Source: a virus. Taken from it: a stretch of DNA of 64,000 nt. The translations under genes were made by a program, and so were the position numbers. The stretch covers positions 1 to 64,000 of IMG/VR virus record IMGVR_UViG_3300010938_000035. One strand, written 5' to 3'. The notes under the pieces were generated by a model. That model saw nothing but the letters and a program-made list of their open reading frames with translations, searched no databases and was not told the origin of the DNA. Below, piece by piece: positions 32,251 to 42,590 of the stretch; position 1 is the stretch's first letter, and each line of letters starts with the position of its first letter.

Positions 32251-34794
32251 TTATTTTCTTATATAATTTGTAATATTAAAGAATCTGTTAACATATAATT
32301 CGTCTAATTCTTGAACTGATTCTTCTGGTATAATAAACCATATTGGTTTTATATTACCGTTAGGTAATATAAATTCAGTAACAGGAATTCTAGATTCATC
32401 CATTTGTTGGTTCCTAAGATTTGTTGTTTCTGAAATTCTTTTTATTTCCGAACGTATTTTAGCCTTTGATTTTTGTAACTTTTTAACCTTTGACTCCAAT
32501 TTTGTCTTTTTATTAATTCTATCTATGTCTGGTTCTTCACCCCTACTTGCTTGCGCCTCTAACTCAGCATCAATCTCTGCTATCTGATCTTCATGATCGA
32601 CTATTTCATTGTCTATATCTTTTATTTTCTTTTTTAAAAGATCCAAATTTTCCTCTGTTGTTAATTCGGTAGGAAGTTTTTTAATACTCTGACTGGATGA
32701 TTTAGGTAACTTAGCAGTGGGAGGTTTAATAATTGATTCAGTTGGTTTTGGTAATCCAGTACCACTAGGTTTAGGTGGTTTGGACATTGTGATTTTAAGA
32801 TTTCTAGCAGCAAGATATTTCGTAACATTAGGATCAGTAATAGTTTCCGGAATATCTACGGAACCAGAAAGTAGACTATAACCCCTCTCATTTTCAGATC
32901 TCACTACTCTTGGAGGTTTTAATTCAATTCCACCATAATATACTTTTTTTTCTCTAAATATCTTATCTAAAGTTCTCAACAACCTATTTCGAAGCCCGGG
33001 ATTAATTTGTGTATTCGCAGCAACATAATACATTCTATTCAATCTATCTTGATCTATTGGTTTAAGATCACTATTAATCAATTCACCACTCTTACTAGTC
33101 AAATACAAATCAACAAGATCCTCAGGATCATCATATTCAGCCCTAGGGACAAGAGATAGTCCAAAAAAAGGATCTGTAATTAACACAGCCTGATCACGAA
33201 CAGATCCCTTACGTACAAAGATTATAGGAGGTCTTTGTGATTCAATTAGCAAATCCCGACTTTCAGATGCCACTTCCGGTAGTTTAGCACCCAAATCCTT
33301 AACACTAACACTAGTAACAGCATTTACGGATTCTTTTAATTTGCGAAATTCTGAAGTAACATGATCAGTAAGTAAACCAATAAATTGCTTCCTTCTCTGT
33401 TCTATATTAGATATCTCTCCGACTTTCTTTTCTATTTCATTAATGACTTCTGGAGATCCTATTATAACATTTTTTACACTTTCCAGTTTAATAAAATCCT
33501 TAATATCCTTATAATCAGTTTCTCTTTTAGCATTAAGACTATAAAGTATCTTTTTTGAAATATCATCCAATTCATTCTGAGCCATACGAGGATAATACAT
33601 ACTCCGAATTTGCTTGTAAAATGGAATACCTACATGTATATGCCATATATTTCTTAATATGTCTCGCAACTTCTTAGGATTACTCTTTAAAACACTACTA
33701 AAATCCTTAATATACTGCTCGTGAATTTTCCCTGAATAATTGTACATTTCATTAATAAATCTATTAATAACAGAACTAGGTGTTTTATAACTATTCTCCA
33801 AGCTTTTAAAATAATTTTTTATATGCAAACCATCCATTCCAGACATATAATGATCTGCATAAGTATTTAGATAATCTCTAAACTTATTTAACCTATCATA
33901 TGCAGTCTTAGCATCCTCGTATCTATCAATTCTAATACTTCTTGCTACCTGAACTAAATGATCAAGATCCCTAACTCGTTTAGGCCTAGCCAAATCTAAA
34001 AGAAATCTTGTTAGTTCCTTCCTAGTTAAATAACCAACAACTCCCAATCCACTAAGAATAATACCCACACCCATGAGAAGATCATAAACTTTCCTTTTCC
34101 GTTCCTTTATCTTCATACTCTCAATACGCGATTTTATAAACTGTTCCTTTGTTACTACACCATCTGTAACAGGTACATCAGGAAGATCAACCCACTGTCC
34201 TCCAACTTTCTTGCCACCAATTTCAACACCTTTAGCATACTTTAACCTACCCGATTTTGTCTCTATTGTAGGAAAAGGAATATAAGGTTTCACATCATCT
34301 TTGGATTCTTGCTCAAATAAATAAGAGTGTAGGTATTCCATTAATTTGGATGCCTTTGATCTTTTCGATTTTTTACGTTTAAATCTTTTCTTAGGTAACG
34401 TTGTCTTAAACATTGGTGCCGATTGTTGGACATGAACAACGGGTTCCTCATCTGACACAGCCTGCTTGGAGTGTTTAGACTGTGTTGATAACTCCTTCTT
34501 ATGTGGATCTGACACAGGTTTTGGGATAGATCTAGTTACAGGAATAGGGGGTCGATATATATGTGTTATCACACGATATTTAGTTTTATTGTCAACAGAA
34601 TAGGGTAATATTTTATCAATAATAGATTCTGAAATAGGATCTATTATTGCTTTTACTATGTTCCTTTTTACCCTACTAGCAGTCCTCCTCATAGCACGTC
34701 TAGCAGAAACATCAATAATATCTGTAGCAGTACCTAGAGGATCAAACTTTCTCCGTTTCTTTCTTCTTATCCTATATATCATGAATATTAACAC
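32251..34794 (-). CDS. Large head-module protein with a motif shared with the portal
   Basis: This 847-residue protein is unrecognised. It has a very basic N terminus, a hydrophobic helix near 260 (LLMGVGIILSGLGVVGYL), a long helical middle, and a Pro/Lys/Ser-rich linker followed by a coiled coil. The block RLKYAKGVEIGGKKVGGQW (about residue 180) recurs in the portal protein as RRKYAKGAVVGGKHVGGQW, in both cases followed by a hydrophobic stretch. It takes the place where Mu-like phages encode the MuF-type minor head protein. GTG at 34794 and ATG at 34782 are alternative starts. Confidence 0.6.
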   Translation of the reverse strand: MLIFMIYRIRRKKRRKFDPLGTATDIIDVSARRAMRRTASRVKRNIVKAIIDPISESIIDKILPYSVDNKTKYRVITHIYRPPIPVTRSIPKPVSDPHKKELSTQSKHSKQAVSDEEPVVHVQQSAPMFKTTLPKKRFKRKKSKRSKASKLMEYLHSYLFEQESKDDVKPYIPFPTIETKSGRLKYAKGVEIGGKKVGGQWVDLPDVPVTDGVVTKEQFIKSRIESMKIKERKRKVYDLLMGVGIILSGLGVVGYLTRKELTRFLLDLARPKRVRDLDHLVQVARSIRIDRYEDAKTAYDRLNKFRDYLNTYADHYMSGMDGLHIKNYFKSLENSYKTPSSVINRFINEMYNYSGKIHEQYIKDFSSVLKSNPKKLRDILRNIWHIHVGIPFYKQIRSMYYPRMAQNELDDISKKILYSLNAKRETDYKDIKDFIKLESVKNVIIGSPEVINEIEKKVGEISNIEQRRKQFIGLLTDHVTSEFRKLKESVNAVTSVSVKDLGAKLPEVASESRDLLIESQRPPIIFVRKGSVRDQAVLITDPFFGLSLVPRAEYDDPEDLVDLYLTSKSGELINSDLKPIDQDRLNRMYYVAANTQINPGLRNRLLRTLDKIFREKKVYYGGIELKPPRVVRSENERGYSLLSGSVDIPETITDPNVTKYLAARNLKITMSKPPKPSGTGLPKPTESIIKPPTAKLPKSSSQSIKKLPTELTTEENLDLLKKKIKDIDNEIVDHEDQIAEIDAELEAQASRGEEPDIDRINKKTKLESKVKKLQKSKAKIRSEIKRISETTNLRNQQMDESRIPVTEFILPNGNIKPIWFIIPEESVQELDELYVNRFFNITNYIRK

Positions 34795-34881
34795 CCTGTT
34801 ATCAGTATTATATATAATAATATTATATAATAAGTTATAAATAACTACAATAAATTATTTATAAACTAATCGAGTTATATA

Positions 34882-35181
34882 TTAATATACATCATACATA
34901 TCTTCTATGTCTTCTTCATCATACATTCCCAAATCATCTTCCTCTGGGTACTCATCCGAATAAGAAGAAATCTGCTCCATAATATCATCACCACATGATA
35001 TAGCCGAACCTATCATAGCCTTAGCAAGCCTCTTCAAATATAATATCTTCATATCATTAGTTAATTCATCCTCATCCATGGACTCATTAATCATCGTAAA
35101 TAACTTGTGAATAATCTCTGATAGTGGTTCTTTGATTTCATTAATAACCATATTCACTATCTCATCTATATTCTTATTCAT
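34882..35181 (-). CDS. Small helical protein, paralogue of 32007-32225
   Basis: This 99-residue protein is the sister of the 72-residue protein 2.7 kb away, with a longer acidic C-terminal tail (DEYPEEDDLGMYDEEDIE). It lies directly after the portal gene. The acidic tail may bind basic head proteins. It is otherwise unrecognised. Confidence 0.65.
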   Translation of the reverse strand: MNKNIDEIVNMVINEIKEPLSEIIHKLFTMINESMDEDELTNDMKILYLKRLAKAMIGSAISCGDDIMEQISSYSDEYPEEDDLGMYDEEDIEDMYDVY

Positions 35182-35201
35182 AATATCTTATCACCTCACA
35201 T

Positions 35202-38200
35202 CTAAGATATAATACCACGTTCCCTTTGCCAAGCTTCTATATACTCCTTAATTTTACGTTTTCTTTCTTCCTCCTCAGCTGTCTCAGAAGCAGATGGTCT
35301 ACCTGGTTTACGTTTAAGATGAGAAGGTAATTCTGGTTTCAATCGTGGTCTACCAACACGACCACCCGTAGGTGATTTCATCCTTTCCCATTCTTCTATA
35401 GCAGCATTATATCTACGTATTTCTTCTGGTGTTGTTAAATCCGCAGATACAGTTGAACCAACATGTCTAATAAAGGCTATAACTCTATTAAACAATTTAT
35501 TAAAAGTACTACTAAATAATACCATACTAATACCTGTTATAATACTCATGGCACCGACCTTGTCTATTCCTCCAGGTTGTACTCTCCAAATACGTACAGG
35601 GCGATTGGAAAGATTTTTACTTGCAGTTTTTTCACTTTGGACAAATGCAACTTGGGTCTGTATATCACGAAGCAAGTCTTTAGGATTGATTTCGTGTTCT
35701 TTTAGTATTTCTAATATTGTCTTATACTCAGCAGAACTAGGTTGTAGATCAGCACGGAATAACTTAAAGAGTTGTTTATTGTTCTCTGCTGCCCTTAATT
35801 GATTATCTAAAAACTCATGAAATGGAACACCTCTAATTGTTCCATCTGGCTTTTTAACATGTCTATCTAAAGTTTTTTCTGTATCTACATTCAGTACCTT
35901 CCATAATATATGAGTCATATCCATCTTTTCTCCCATTGGGCGTCCAGTCCGCATATCTTCTTGTCTAAACATCATATAAAATCTTATCCTTAATTCCCTA
36001 TTCCATTCATCTGGATCTCTTTCAAGACCAACCTCTGATAATCTTCTACCCAAATTCCTACCATTATACATAGCAGTTGGAGCTTCAAGATCAAATATAT
36101 TATTAATAGGAGCATAATCACTAGTTCCCAATCTACCTTCCTGATCAAAACTATAAGGTTCACCAACAAACCTCCAAAGAAAAAGTTTCCTTAGTGTTGG
36201 ACTACTTCTTATTAAATCATCAAAAAATCTACGCATCTTACCATGTATTTCGCCTTTCAATTCTCTACCAAGTGCTCTCCTGAAATTTGTTAAGGCAATA
36301 GATGCAACCCCGCCTAAGGTTGCTCCAACACCAAGAATATCAAGCATTTTCTCAAATCTCGTAGGCGCCCATTGTCCACCAACATGCTTACCACCTACCA
36401 CAGCTCCTTTAGCATATTTTCTCCTCTTTGTTTTAGGATCTATTATAGTTGGTGCACCTCCCACAAACCCACTAATCGGAACATCAGATTCATACATATC
36501 ATCATGATCACTAGTAATATTGTCTATATCTTCTCTATGTTCACCATCAGGATCATAGTTATAGTTATCATAAAACTTTTGAACTGTATTATTATGTACA
36601 TAACTATTTATAAAACTAGTAATACCATTTAATCCACCACAAGCAAACCCTACCATAAGATAACGAAGCCTCTGTATCAAATTATCTATTTCTTTATTCA
36701 ATACAGGTAATACTACATAATGCATTGCATCGTCAATACGTTTAGAAGTAACACCTCTTACCCTTAATAAATCAGATTTTAATGATTTAAAAGCTTTGAA
36801 CATTGCTTCATCCGCAATACGTCTTAAACTAGTAGTGCTTGTTACATCTTCTCCACGTGATATGTCACGAGATAATTCCCTCATTTCCCTATCAATAACA
36901 GAATCCGCTTCTTCGGATATATAATCAGAATTAGCTAATTCCTCTAAAGTAGGTAATTTATCTAGATCATTATCTAAATCACTAGTATCCTCATCTAATT
37001 TATAAGTAGTATAACCACGTGATGATTTTACCGGTTGCTCTACAGACTTATTATGTTTTAATAAATAATTTTTATAATTGTTTAGAAGTGAACTCAATTT
37101 CCTTGAGCCTGGTGTTCGTGACTCACGTAGAGTGGTACCATCAGCTGCACTACCTTCTTCTATAACACCACGAGAAGCAGTATCCAAATCAGAACTGCTA
37201 CCCACTATACTCCCAGCCGATCTTACAGAAAGAGGTTTAGGAGCATAAGCTTTACCATTACCTTGAGAAGATTCTATTGAAACACCTTCTTGTGGTTCCT
37301 CAACTCCCTCAAGTTCCTCAGGCCTATAACCATATTTATTTAAAAACTCAGATAAGGACATTTCACCACGGGGTAAATCCCATCTGTTGTAAGCCCAATT
37401 CACCAATTCCTCAGATTTCTCTATTAGACCGAGCCTCATCAATATAGATAAGGACTGGAGAACTTCTGTATTTGACATCTTACTTATATTCTCACAAACA
37501 AGCTGAGGGTAAGTTTTCCTTTTACCAAAATTCCTATCTACCCATGGTTTTATTACATATCTATTCATTGTATCAGATATTGTTTTTGTTATAGAATTGA
37601 GGGACATTAGGAATAAATCCGACTGGTCTCTAGATAAAGCCCAAGAACCAACACCATGACTACCTAAGGAAAGGAAACTAGCAAGAACTGATCGCAATAT
37701 TGCCCTATCATGTTCTTCTATAGCGGCCTGTATTGGACCTTCTTTATATCTACCTTCTATATGATCTACCCTAGCTGTATCGGGGAGCACCATACCTGCT
37801 CCTTCAAGTGATCTCCATGATCGAACAATATGTTTAGCGTATTCTTTATCTTCTGGTGTTGCTCCTTTAGGTAAATAAATTACAGGAACTCCTAGTGCAA
37901 ATCTTTCCAATCCTATAGCCTGTATAAGATACAATTTATCTTTTATGAACCAATGCTTATAAGCAGATCTGAGAATACTGTCACCTTCAAAATTAGATCC
38001 TTCTTGTCTGTGTGTAAAGAGTACTAATTTATCAACTCCAATTCTAACTGTCTTATAATTAGTAGTATTACCTTTTACAAAATAAGCTTGTTGCTCAATA
38101 CCGGCAAGTCCGCCTGTTTCATCTATAATCCACTTCTTTATTGTCTTTTGTAACCTAGGAGCTAATTTCCTAATCTTTGCTACATTATTTTCCTTATCTA

Positions 38201-38684
38201 ATTCATAGACAACCTCAAACAGGGAAAACCCATAAGCTACAAAAGACAATACCTGTCTAATAAAACTTTGCCAGGTAATAGTCATATCATCAAATAACAT
38301 TTTCTCACAATAATCTTTTATAAACTTATCTTTATCATCCATATCACCATCAAATTTTATTGTCCACTTAGCTGATTCAATAGGAAGTGTGACTACAAGA
38401 TAAACTGCTCTAACAGTTGCATCAGACTTAAGCATTCTTGTAATCAATTTACAACGCTTATTAAGATCCTTCCATTCAGTTAAATATTCCTCGTTTATTA
38501 TACCAGAGAAAATTTCAGTACCAGTTACACCCGATTCCTCAAATAGATTTATCTGAATAGAATCATTATCTTTCCACTTTTTAAGAGATACATTATTAGA
38601 AGTATTTTGTGATTGGTCTAATTTTATTGGCTTTAAATAATGATTTAATACATCATCCAATAACATAGTATTAATACCACCCAT
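35202..38684 (-). CDS. Portal protein (DUF935/Mu gp29-like) with large C-terminal extension
   Basis: This 1160-residue protein is over twice the usual portal size. Residues 1-450 match the DUF935 / Mu gp29 portal family: LKSDATVRAVYLVVTLPIES, then FVAYGFSLFEVVYEL, then FTHRQEGSNFEGDSILRSAY and LFLMSLNSITKTISDTMNRY. The portal is the DNA-entry ring at the head vertex. The C-terminal 700 residues are a further basic and coiled region; the block RRKYAKGAVVGGKHVGGQW (about 760) and the hydrophobic stretch after it repeat in the 847-residue neighbour. No MuF domain is clear. The ATG at 38666 is an alternative start. Confidence 0.85.
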   Translation of the reverse strand: MGGINTMLLDDVLNHYLKPIKLDQSQNTSNNVSLKKWKDNDSIQINLFEESGVTGTEIFSGIINEEYLTEWKDLNKRCKLITRMLKSDATVRAVYLVVTLPIESAKWTIKFDGDMDDKDKFIKDYCEKMLFDDMTITWQSFIRQVLSFVAYGFSLFEVVYELDKENNVAKIRKLAPRLQKTIKKWIIDETGGLAGIEQQAYFVKGNTTNYKTVRIGVDKLVLFTHRQEGSNFEGDSILRSAYKHWFIKDKLYLIQAIGLERFALGVPVIYLPKGATPEDKEYAKHIVRSWRSLEGAGMVLPDTARVDHIEGRYKEGPIQAAIEEHDRAILRSVLASFLSLGSHGVGSWALSRDQSDLFLMSLNSITKTISDTMNRYVIKPWVDRNFGKRKTYPQLVCENISKMSNTEVLQSLSILMRLGLIEKSEELVNWAYNRWDLPRGEMSLSEFLNKYGYRPEELEGVEEPQEGVSIESSQGNGKAYAPKPLSVRSAGSIVGSSSDLDTASRGVIEEGSAADGTTLRESRTPGSRKLSSLLNNYKNYLLKHNKSVEQPVKSSRGYTTYKLDEDTSDLDNDLDKLPTLEELANSDYISEEADSVIDREMRELSRDISRGEDVTSTTSLRRIADEAMFKAFKSLKSDLLRVRGVTSKRIDDAMHYVVLPVLNKEIDNLIQRLRYLMVGFACGGLNGITSFINSYVHNNTVQKFYDNYNYDPDGEHREDIDNITSDHDDMYESDVPISGFVGGAPTIIDPKTKRRKYAKGAVVGGKHVGGQWAPTRFEKMLDILGVGATLGGVASIALTNFRRALGRELKGEIHGKMRRFFDDLIRSSPTLRKLFLWRFVGEPYSFDQEGRLGTSDYAPINNIFDLEAPTAMYNGRNLGRRLSEVGLERDPDEWNRELRIRFYMMFRQEDMRTGRPMGEKMDMTHILWKVLNVDTEKTLDRHVKKPDGTIRGVPFHEFLDNQLRAAENNKQLFKLFRADLQPSSAEYKTILEILKEHEINPKDLLRDIQTQVAFVQSEKTASKNLSNRPVRIWRVQPGGIDKVGAMSIITGISMVLFSSTFNKLFNRVIAFIRHVGSTVSADLTTPEEIRRYNAAIEEWERMKSPTGGRVGRPRLKPELPSHLKRKPGRPSASETAEEEERKRKIKEYIEAWQRERGIIS

Positions 38685-38703
38685 TAACTATAGTTAATAT
38701 TAA

Positions 38704-39591
38704 TTATACATTTATAGTCCTTTTCTCCTTACGCTTTCTTTCTGGCAACGCTGATCCTATAAAAGCATCCGATACTGCCTTAGCCCCTTCCCATGTATTG
38801 GAAACAGGTAGTCTTTTTTTCCCTTTTAATTTACTAACCATTGCTCCATAATATTTTCCCGGAGCTGTAAAAGGATCAGCAAAAGATTGGTGTAACTTAT
38901 ACTGTCTCAGATATATATCGCCAAGAGCAACATAATAATCAATCCCACTATCAAACCCACTATCAAATCTACTGAACTCTTCACTAAGTGCAGGAGCTAA
39001 GAATAGTCTTTTGAGAAATGAACCAGCACGTTTACCAATACCCTTTCGTGGTGGTTCCATTTTTATAGGACTACTAGGTGGCACTCCCCAAAGTCTTTCT
39101 CCTTTTCTTCGTGTTATCTGGAGTGGATATTTTTTAGATAGACGCTGAACACCAAGAACATCCTTTGATCCACCTTTCAGTGCTTTTGTCATAGATATCA
39201 ATTCACGGCCATAAGGAGTAGTAGGTGGAAGAAATCTTGTAAAATGTTCTTCAATTGGAGAGGGTTTATAAAACGGAGACAAGGTCTTAGATGCAACAGA
39301 TCTTATATGTTCATATCTAGGAGAAACAAACTCATAATTATTTATGTAACTGTCACCAAGTGATATTAAATAATCCAGATCACCATTATATAACATATTA
39401 CCGACTCCTTTCTCTATATCCTCTAAAGTCTTATTTTTATCTTGTTTTTTCTGTTTTTTATAAACATAATAAGCCATACCAACACCAGTAGCCGATACAC
39501 CAGGTTTAACTATCCAATCACTTACAGCTTTACCTTCTGGACTGGAAGCCCAAGTAACAAACTTCTTCCAAACACTAGGTTTTTTTGGCAA
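38704..39591 (-). CDS. Head-module protein with two LGDxY repeats
   Basis: This protein of about 295 residues is unrecognised. Two similar segments, DYLISLGDSYINNYEF and DYYVALGDIYLRQYKL, lie about 140 residues apart. A hydrophobic stretch (VSATGVGMAYYVYKK) is near the N terminus and the C terminus is basic. The start is uncertain: TTG at 39591 has a GGAAGG site nine bases upstream, GTG at 39600 and TTG at 39627 would overlap the neighbour. It lies between terminase and portal genes. Confidence 0.55.
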   Translation of the reverse strand: MPKKPSVWKKFVTWASSPEGKAVSDWIVKPGVSATGVGMAYYVYKKQKKQDKNKTLEDIEKGVGNMLYNGDLDYLISLGDSYINNYEFVSPRYEHIRSVASKTLSPFYKPSPIEEHFTRFLPPTTPYGRELISMTKALKGGSKDVLGVQRLSKKYPLQITRRKGERLWGVPPSSPIKMEPPRKGIGKRAGSFLKRLFLAPALSEEFSRFDSGFDSGIDYYVALGDIYLRQYKLHQSFADPFTAPGKYYGAMVSKLKGKKRLPVSNTWEGAKAVSDAFIGSALPERKRKEKRTINV

Positions 39592-39592
39592 A

Positions 39593-40414
39593 TTACTCAC
39601 CCTTCCGTTCTCTGTATTTAGCTTCAACTGTATTCCAATATGCTCTACCAGCTACAGCTTCAGGATCATCATAACCAGCCTCTCTAGCCTTCTGGACAAT
39701 CTTCTGAAAAGTAGATGGTTTCATTATAGCGCCACGTTTCTGTTTACGTCTCCACTTTTTTATCTTTTCCGGTTCTTCGGCATAAGTAATAAGCCCAGTA
39801 ATAGGATCTCTAAATGGTAAGTTACCAGAACCTGAATTTTGAACATTACTACTTTTAATATATCTATACATAGCTAATATAGGTACAAGTCTATTTATTG
39901 GGGGTTCGGTTATAGTTTTATAAGCAATATACGCACTACCAAGTATAGGTAACAATGATTTTATTTTCTCTCCTGAAGTTATAGGCGGGATATTAACACC
40001 AGGTGGTAAATATATTGTATCAGGCATACCTGGTTGTCTAGGAATCTCAACAATCTCACCATTGGATTTATATATCTTTGTAGTTTTATCTGGTTCATAA
40101 AGAGACAATGTATGTCTTTTATATCTCATACCCTTTCCCAGCCTCTCATGAATAATATTATACTTTGGACTTCTTAACATAGTCCTCAGCCTATTATAAT
40201 CTTTACCTCTTTCTGGAACATATATATCAAACTTGGTTCCTTTACGTCCATATTTTTTTATTATTTGTTTATTATGTTCCAAATCTTTCTTGCGGGATAT
40301 TATATCTATATCATGTGGAGTGTCATGTTTCCTATAAACTCCAGCAACAGTTTCAGCACGAAGTCCCTGTTTCTTAAGTTGATCTACTTGTTGTTGTGCT
40401 TCTTTATGTGTCAT
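39593..40414 (-). CDS. DNA polymerase beta-like nucleotidyltransferase fused to head-module domain
   Basis: The first 110 residues match the polX-type nucleotidyltransferase core: ETVAGVYRKHDTPHDIDIIS has the G...DxD motif, and GTKFDIYVPE has the third carboxylate, so the active site looks complete. The segment after it (RLRTMLRSPKYNIIHERL ... RHTLSLYEPD) resembles the thumb. Then come a hydrophobic part and an end (AGYDDPEAVAGRAYW) typical of phage small proteins. The ATG at 40414 is the first residue of the likely domain; the frame is open to a TTG at 40480. A polymerase-like enzyme in the head module is unexpected. Confidence 0.65.
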   Translation of the reverse strand: MTHKEAQQQVDQLKKQGLRAETVAGVYRKHDTPHDIDIISRKKDLEHNKQIIKKYGRKGTKFDIYVPERGKDYNRLRTMLRSPKYNIIHERLGKGMRYKRHTLSLYEPDKTTKIYKSNGEIVEIPRQPGMPDTIYLPPGVNIPPITSGEKIKSLLPILGSAYIAYKTITEPPINRLVPILAMYRYIKSSNVQNSGSGNLPFRDPITGLITYAEEPEKIKKWRRKQKRGAIMKPSTFQKIVQKAREAGYDDPEAVAGRAYWNTVEAKYRERKGE

Positions 40415-40566
40415 GTCATAATAAATAAAATATTTGTGGTAAATAAGAACAGCAAATTTCTGAGGGGAAAATTTCAACAAATAAATTTCAAATATACTAT
40501 AACATAATTAAAAGAAAAAGAAAAGATCCCATTTAATATAAACCAATAATATAAACCAACCAAATC

Positions 40567-40782
40567 TTATTTGTCAGTTTTAGCAAATATCCGCATATTA
40601 TTTAATCTAGTAATATTATATTTGAATACAGCTTTACAATTATTACATGACTCTGGTATTTCCATTAAAGCAAGTAATTTATCTCTTCCATCTTTAGTAT
40701 ATAAACTATCAGCCCTCGTTATCATAATATTACTATTATGTTCTTTATTACATCTTGGACAAATAATAATTATAACAATCAC
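40567..40782 (-). CDS. Small zinc-ribbon protein
   Basis: This 71-residue protein has two Cys pairs, CPRCNKEH near the N terminus and CNNCKAVF near residue 46, forming a zinc ribbon. GTG is the likely start, but the ribosome binding site (AAAGGGG) abuts it, so the true start is unclear. Position between terminase and head genes suggests a role in packaging or regulation. Confidence 0.6.
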   Translation of the reverse strand: MIVIIIICPRCNKEHNSNIMITRADSLYTKDGRDKLLALMEIPESCNNCKAVFKYNITRLNNMRIFAKTDK

Positions 40783-40809
40783 CCCTTTATTTATTAAGTC
40801 AATAGTTGA

Positions 40810-42540
40810 TTACCAATTAAACCCACTAAAAAATCCACTATCAGTATAATAAGATGATCCGTCAGGCTGTATAAAAGGTTTTGATGATTTATCAAAAAAA
40901 CTATCATAAAAATGATACAAAGAATCTGTATTCATAGATGATATACTAGGCAAATTTTTTAGATCTTCATAATCCTTTTTATCCATTACAATATTACCCA
41001 ATCCACAGTACTTTCTTGCACCTTCACGGGCAAACCATGCTGCCATAACTACATCGGTTGTAGGTGAAAAAGGATAAGATTTAAACTCACCTACAAATCT
41101 ACACCAAACACAGTCACAAAGAGTATCATGATCCTTTCTATGTTTATTAGGTATTAACCACATCTGATTTTTAAACTCTACTTCAATCCCAGGCAACCCT
41201 ATTACAGGATCCGATTTTTGTCTCCCTGTCATAAATCCTTCTAAAGGCATGGTTGGTAATCTATTACTTTTGATTTCATATCTCAACCATTCAAGAACCA
41301 TCTCCTGCAGTGCTACATTCTCCACCATTATTATTACAGGTCTGAATTGTTTAAATACATCTGCCAATACTCCAGCAAATTCAGGTGAAGTCCATTTACC
41401 TATCCTTATATCAACTGGAACCATTCTTTGTTCATCACTAAGAATACCTAGTGTAAATATTACATGACCGGGACGTTTGGATGAGGAAATATCAACACCA
41501 GTAACAAAAGCTACACTCGGTTTGTTCTTGTCATTATTATCCACTGTTTTTTTCCTTACTAGGTCTAACCAGTCTTCAGGTGCTAGATCATCATCTAGAC
41601 ACTTTATAAAAGACGGGAAGGTCAGATCCTTGAAAGAGAAGGGTCTGCAATAATAGGCACGGGCAAAGTCTGCTTCAGTCATTGTATCCCGTCTTGCAAG
41701 CAAAGCAGTTGTATTCCACATCTCTTCCCAAAGATCTATTGTAAAAGTTCCAGTTCCATCTTTAGTATATTGATAGCATGGGTGTGTCTTATCTATATTA
41801 GTAAAACTGACTTCTATACAAGTCAAATCCTGTGACACTCTCATTATACAAAAAGACCACTGAGGTGATGACAATACTATCTGAGTATTATCATTATCTG
41901 TCCAGGGTGTAGCTACATATATACAAAATCCAGTTGGTGAAAGAATAGGCATCCAAACTCCAGAAAAAGACTCCTTGACCAGGTTCTGAAGGGCGGGCAT
42001 TTCAACTGTGTTTCTGAGATCTACTATATCATCAAAGAATAAAATATCAGCCCTACCACCAACAGGTGCAGCTAATATACCAGAGGACTCTACAGAAGCA
42101 TCTTTAGATTTTGATGTTCTTTCTATATTAAACATATGTTTCTGCCAGTCATCTTTCTGGGTAGAATAAACCAAAGTTCTTCGCTTCCTATCAAATTGAA
42201 TTGGTCTAAAGGCAGGTCTGACTCTGGGGGCTAGACGTTTATAATCGGTATCACTCTCTATGTATCTTTTAATAGAGCTGACTCTGGCTTTAGCATTAGA
42301 ATCAGAATTAGAAACAATTTTGATACGGTAATTTTGATCCTCATGTAAATAATATAAAGTAAGACCAATAACTATACTTTCTGTTTTACTGAATCCTCTT
42401 GGAGCTATTATACCAGCATATTTACCCACATTACGTGACCAGGCAATGTGTTCATGCCAGATATAATGTATCATATGATTTTTTACTGGTCTACCTTTGT
42501 CATCTTTTAAAAACCGTTCCACAAAATAAGCTGTTTCCAA
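40810..42540 (-). CDS. terL: Large terminase subunit
   Basis: This 576-residue protein has the full terminase layout. The Walker A motif is APRGFSKT at residues 46-53, the Walker B motif is LFFDD at 167-171, and the coupling region is IYVATPWTDND at about 207. The RNase H-fold nuclease begins FVTGVDISSSKRPGH with the catalytic Asp350. It cuts and pumps DNA into the prohead. TTG start with AAGGAG eight bases upstream. The gene is followed by head genes and preceded by small zinc proteins. Confidence 0.95.
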   Translation of the reverse strand: METAYFVERFLKDDKGRPVKNHMIHYIWHEHIAWSRNVGKYAGIIAPRGFSKTESIVIGLTLYYLHEDQNYRIKIVSNSDSNAKARVSSIKRYIESDTDYKRLAPRVRPAFRPIQFDRKRRTLVYSTQKDDWQKHMFNIERTSKSKDASVESSGILAAPVGGRADILFFDDIVDLRNTVEMPALQNLVKESFSGVWMPILSPTGFCIYVATPWTDNDNTQIVLSSPQWSFCIMRVSQDLTCIEVSFTNIDKTHPCYQYTKDGTGTFTIDLWEEMWNTTALLARRDTMTEADFARAYYCRPFSFKDLTFPSFIKCLDDDLAPEDWLDLVRKKTVDNNDKNKPSVAFVTGVDISSSKRPGHVIFTLGILSDEQRMVPVDIRIGKWTSPEFAGVLADVFKQFRPVIIMVENVALQEMVLEWLRYEIKSNRLPTMPLEGFMTGRQKSDPVIGLPGIEVEFKNQMWLIPNKHRKDHDTLCDCVWCRFVGEFKSYPFSPTTDVVMAAWFAREGARKYCGLGNIVMDKKDYEDLKNLPSISSMNTDSLYHFYDSFFDKSSKPFIQPDGSSYYTDSGFFSGFNW

Positions 42541-42590
42541 ATCAAGTACTCCTTATATACAATATAATGTAATATATATACATTATATTA

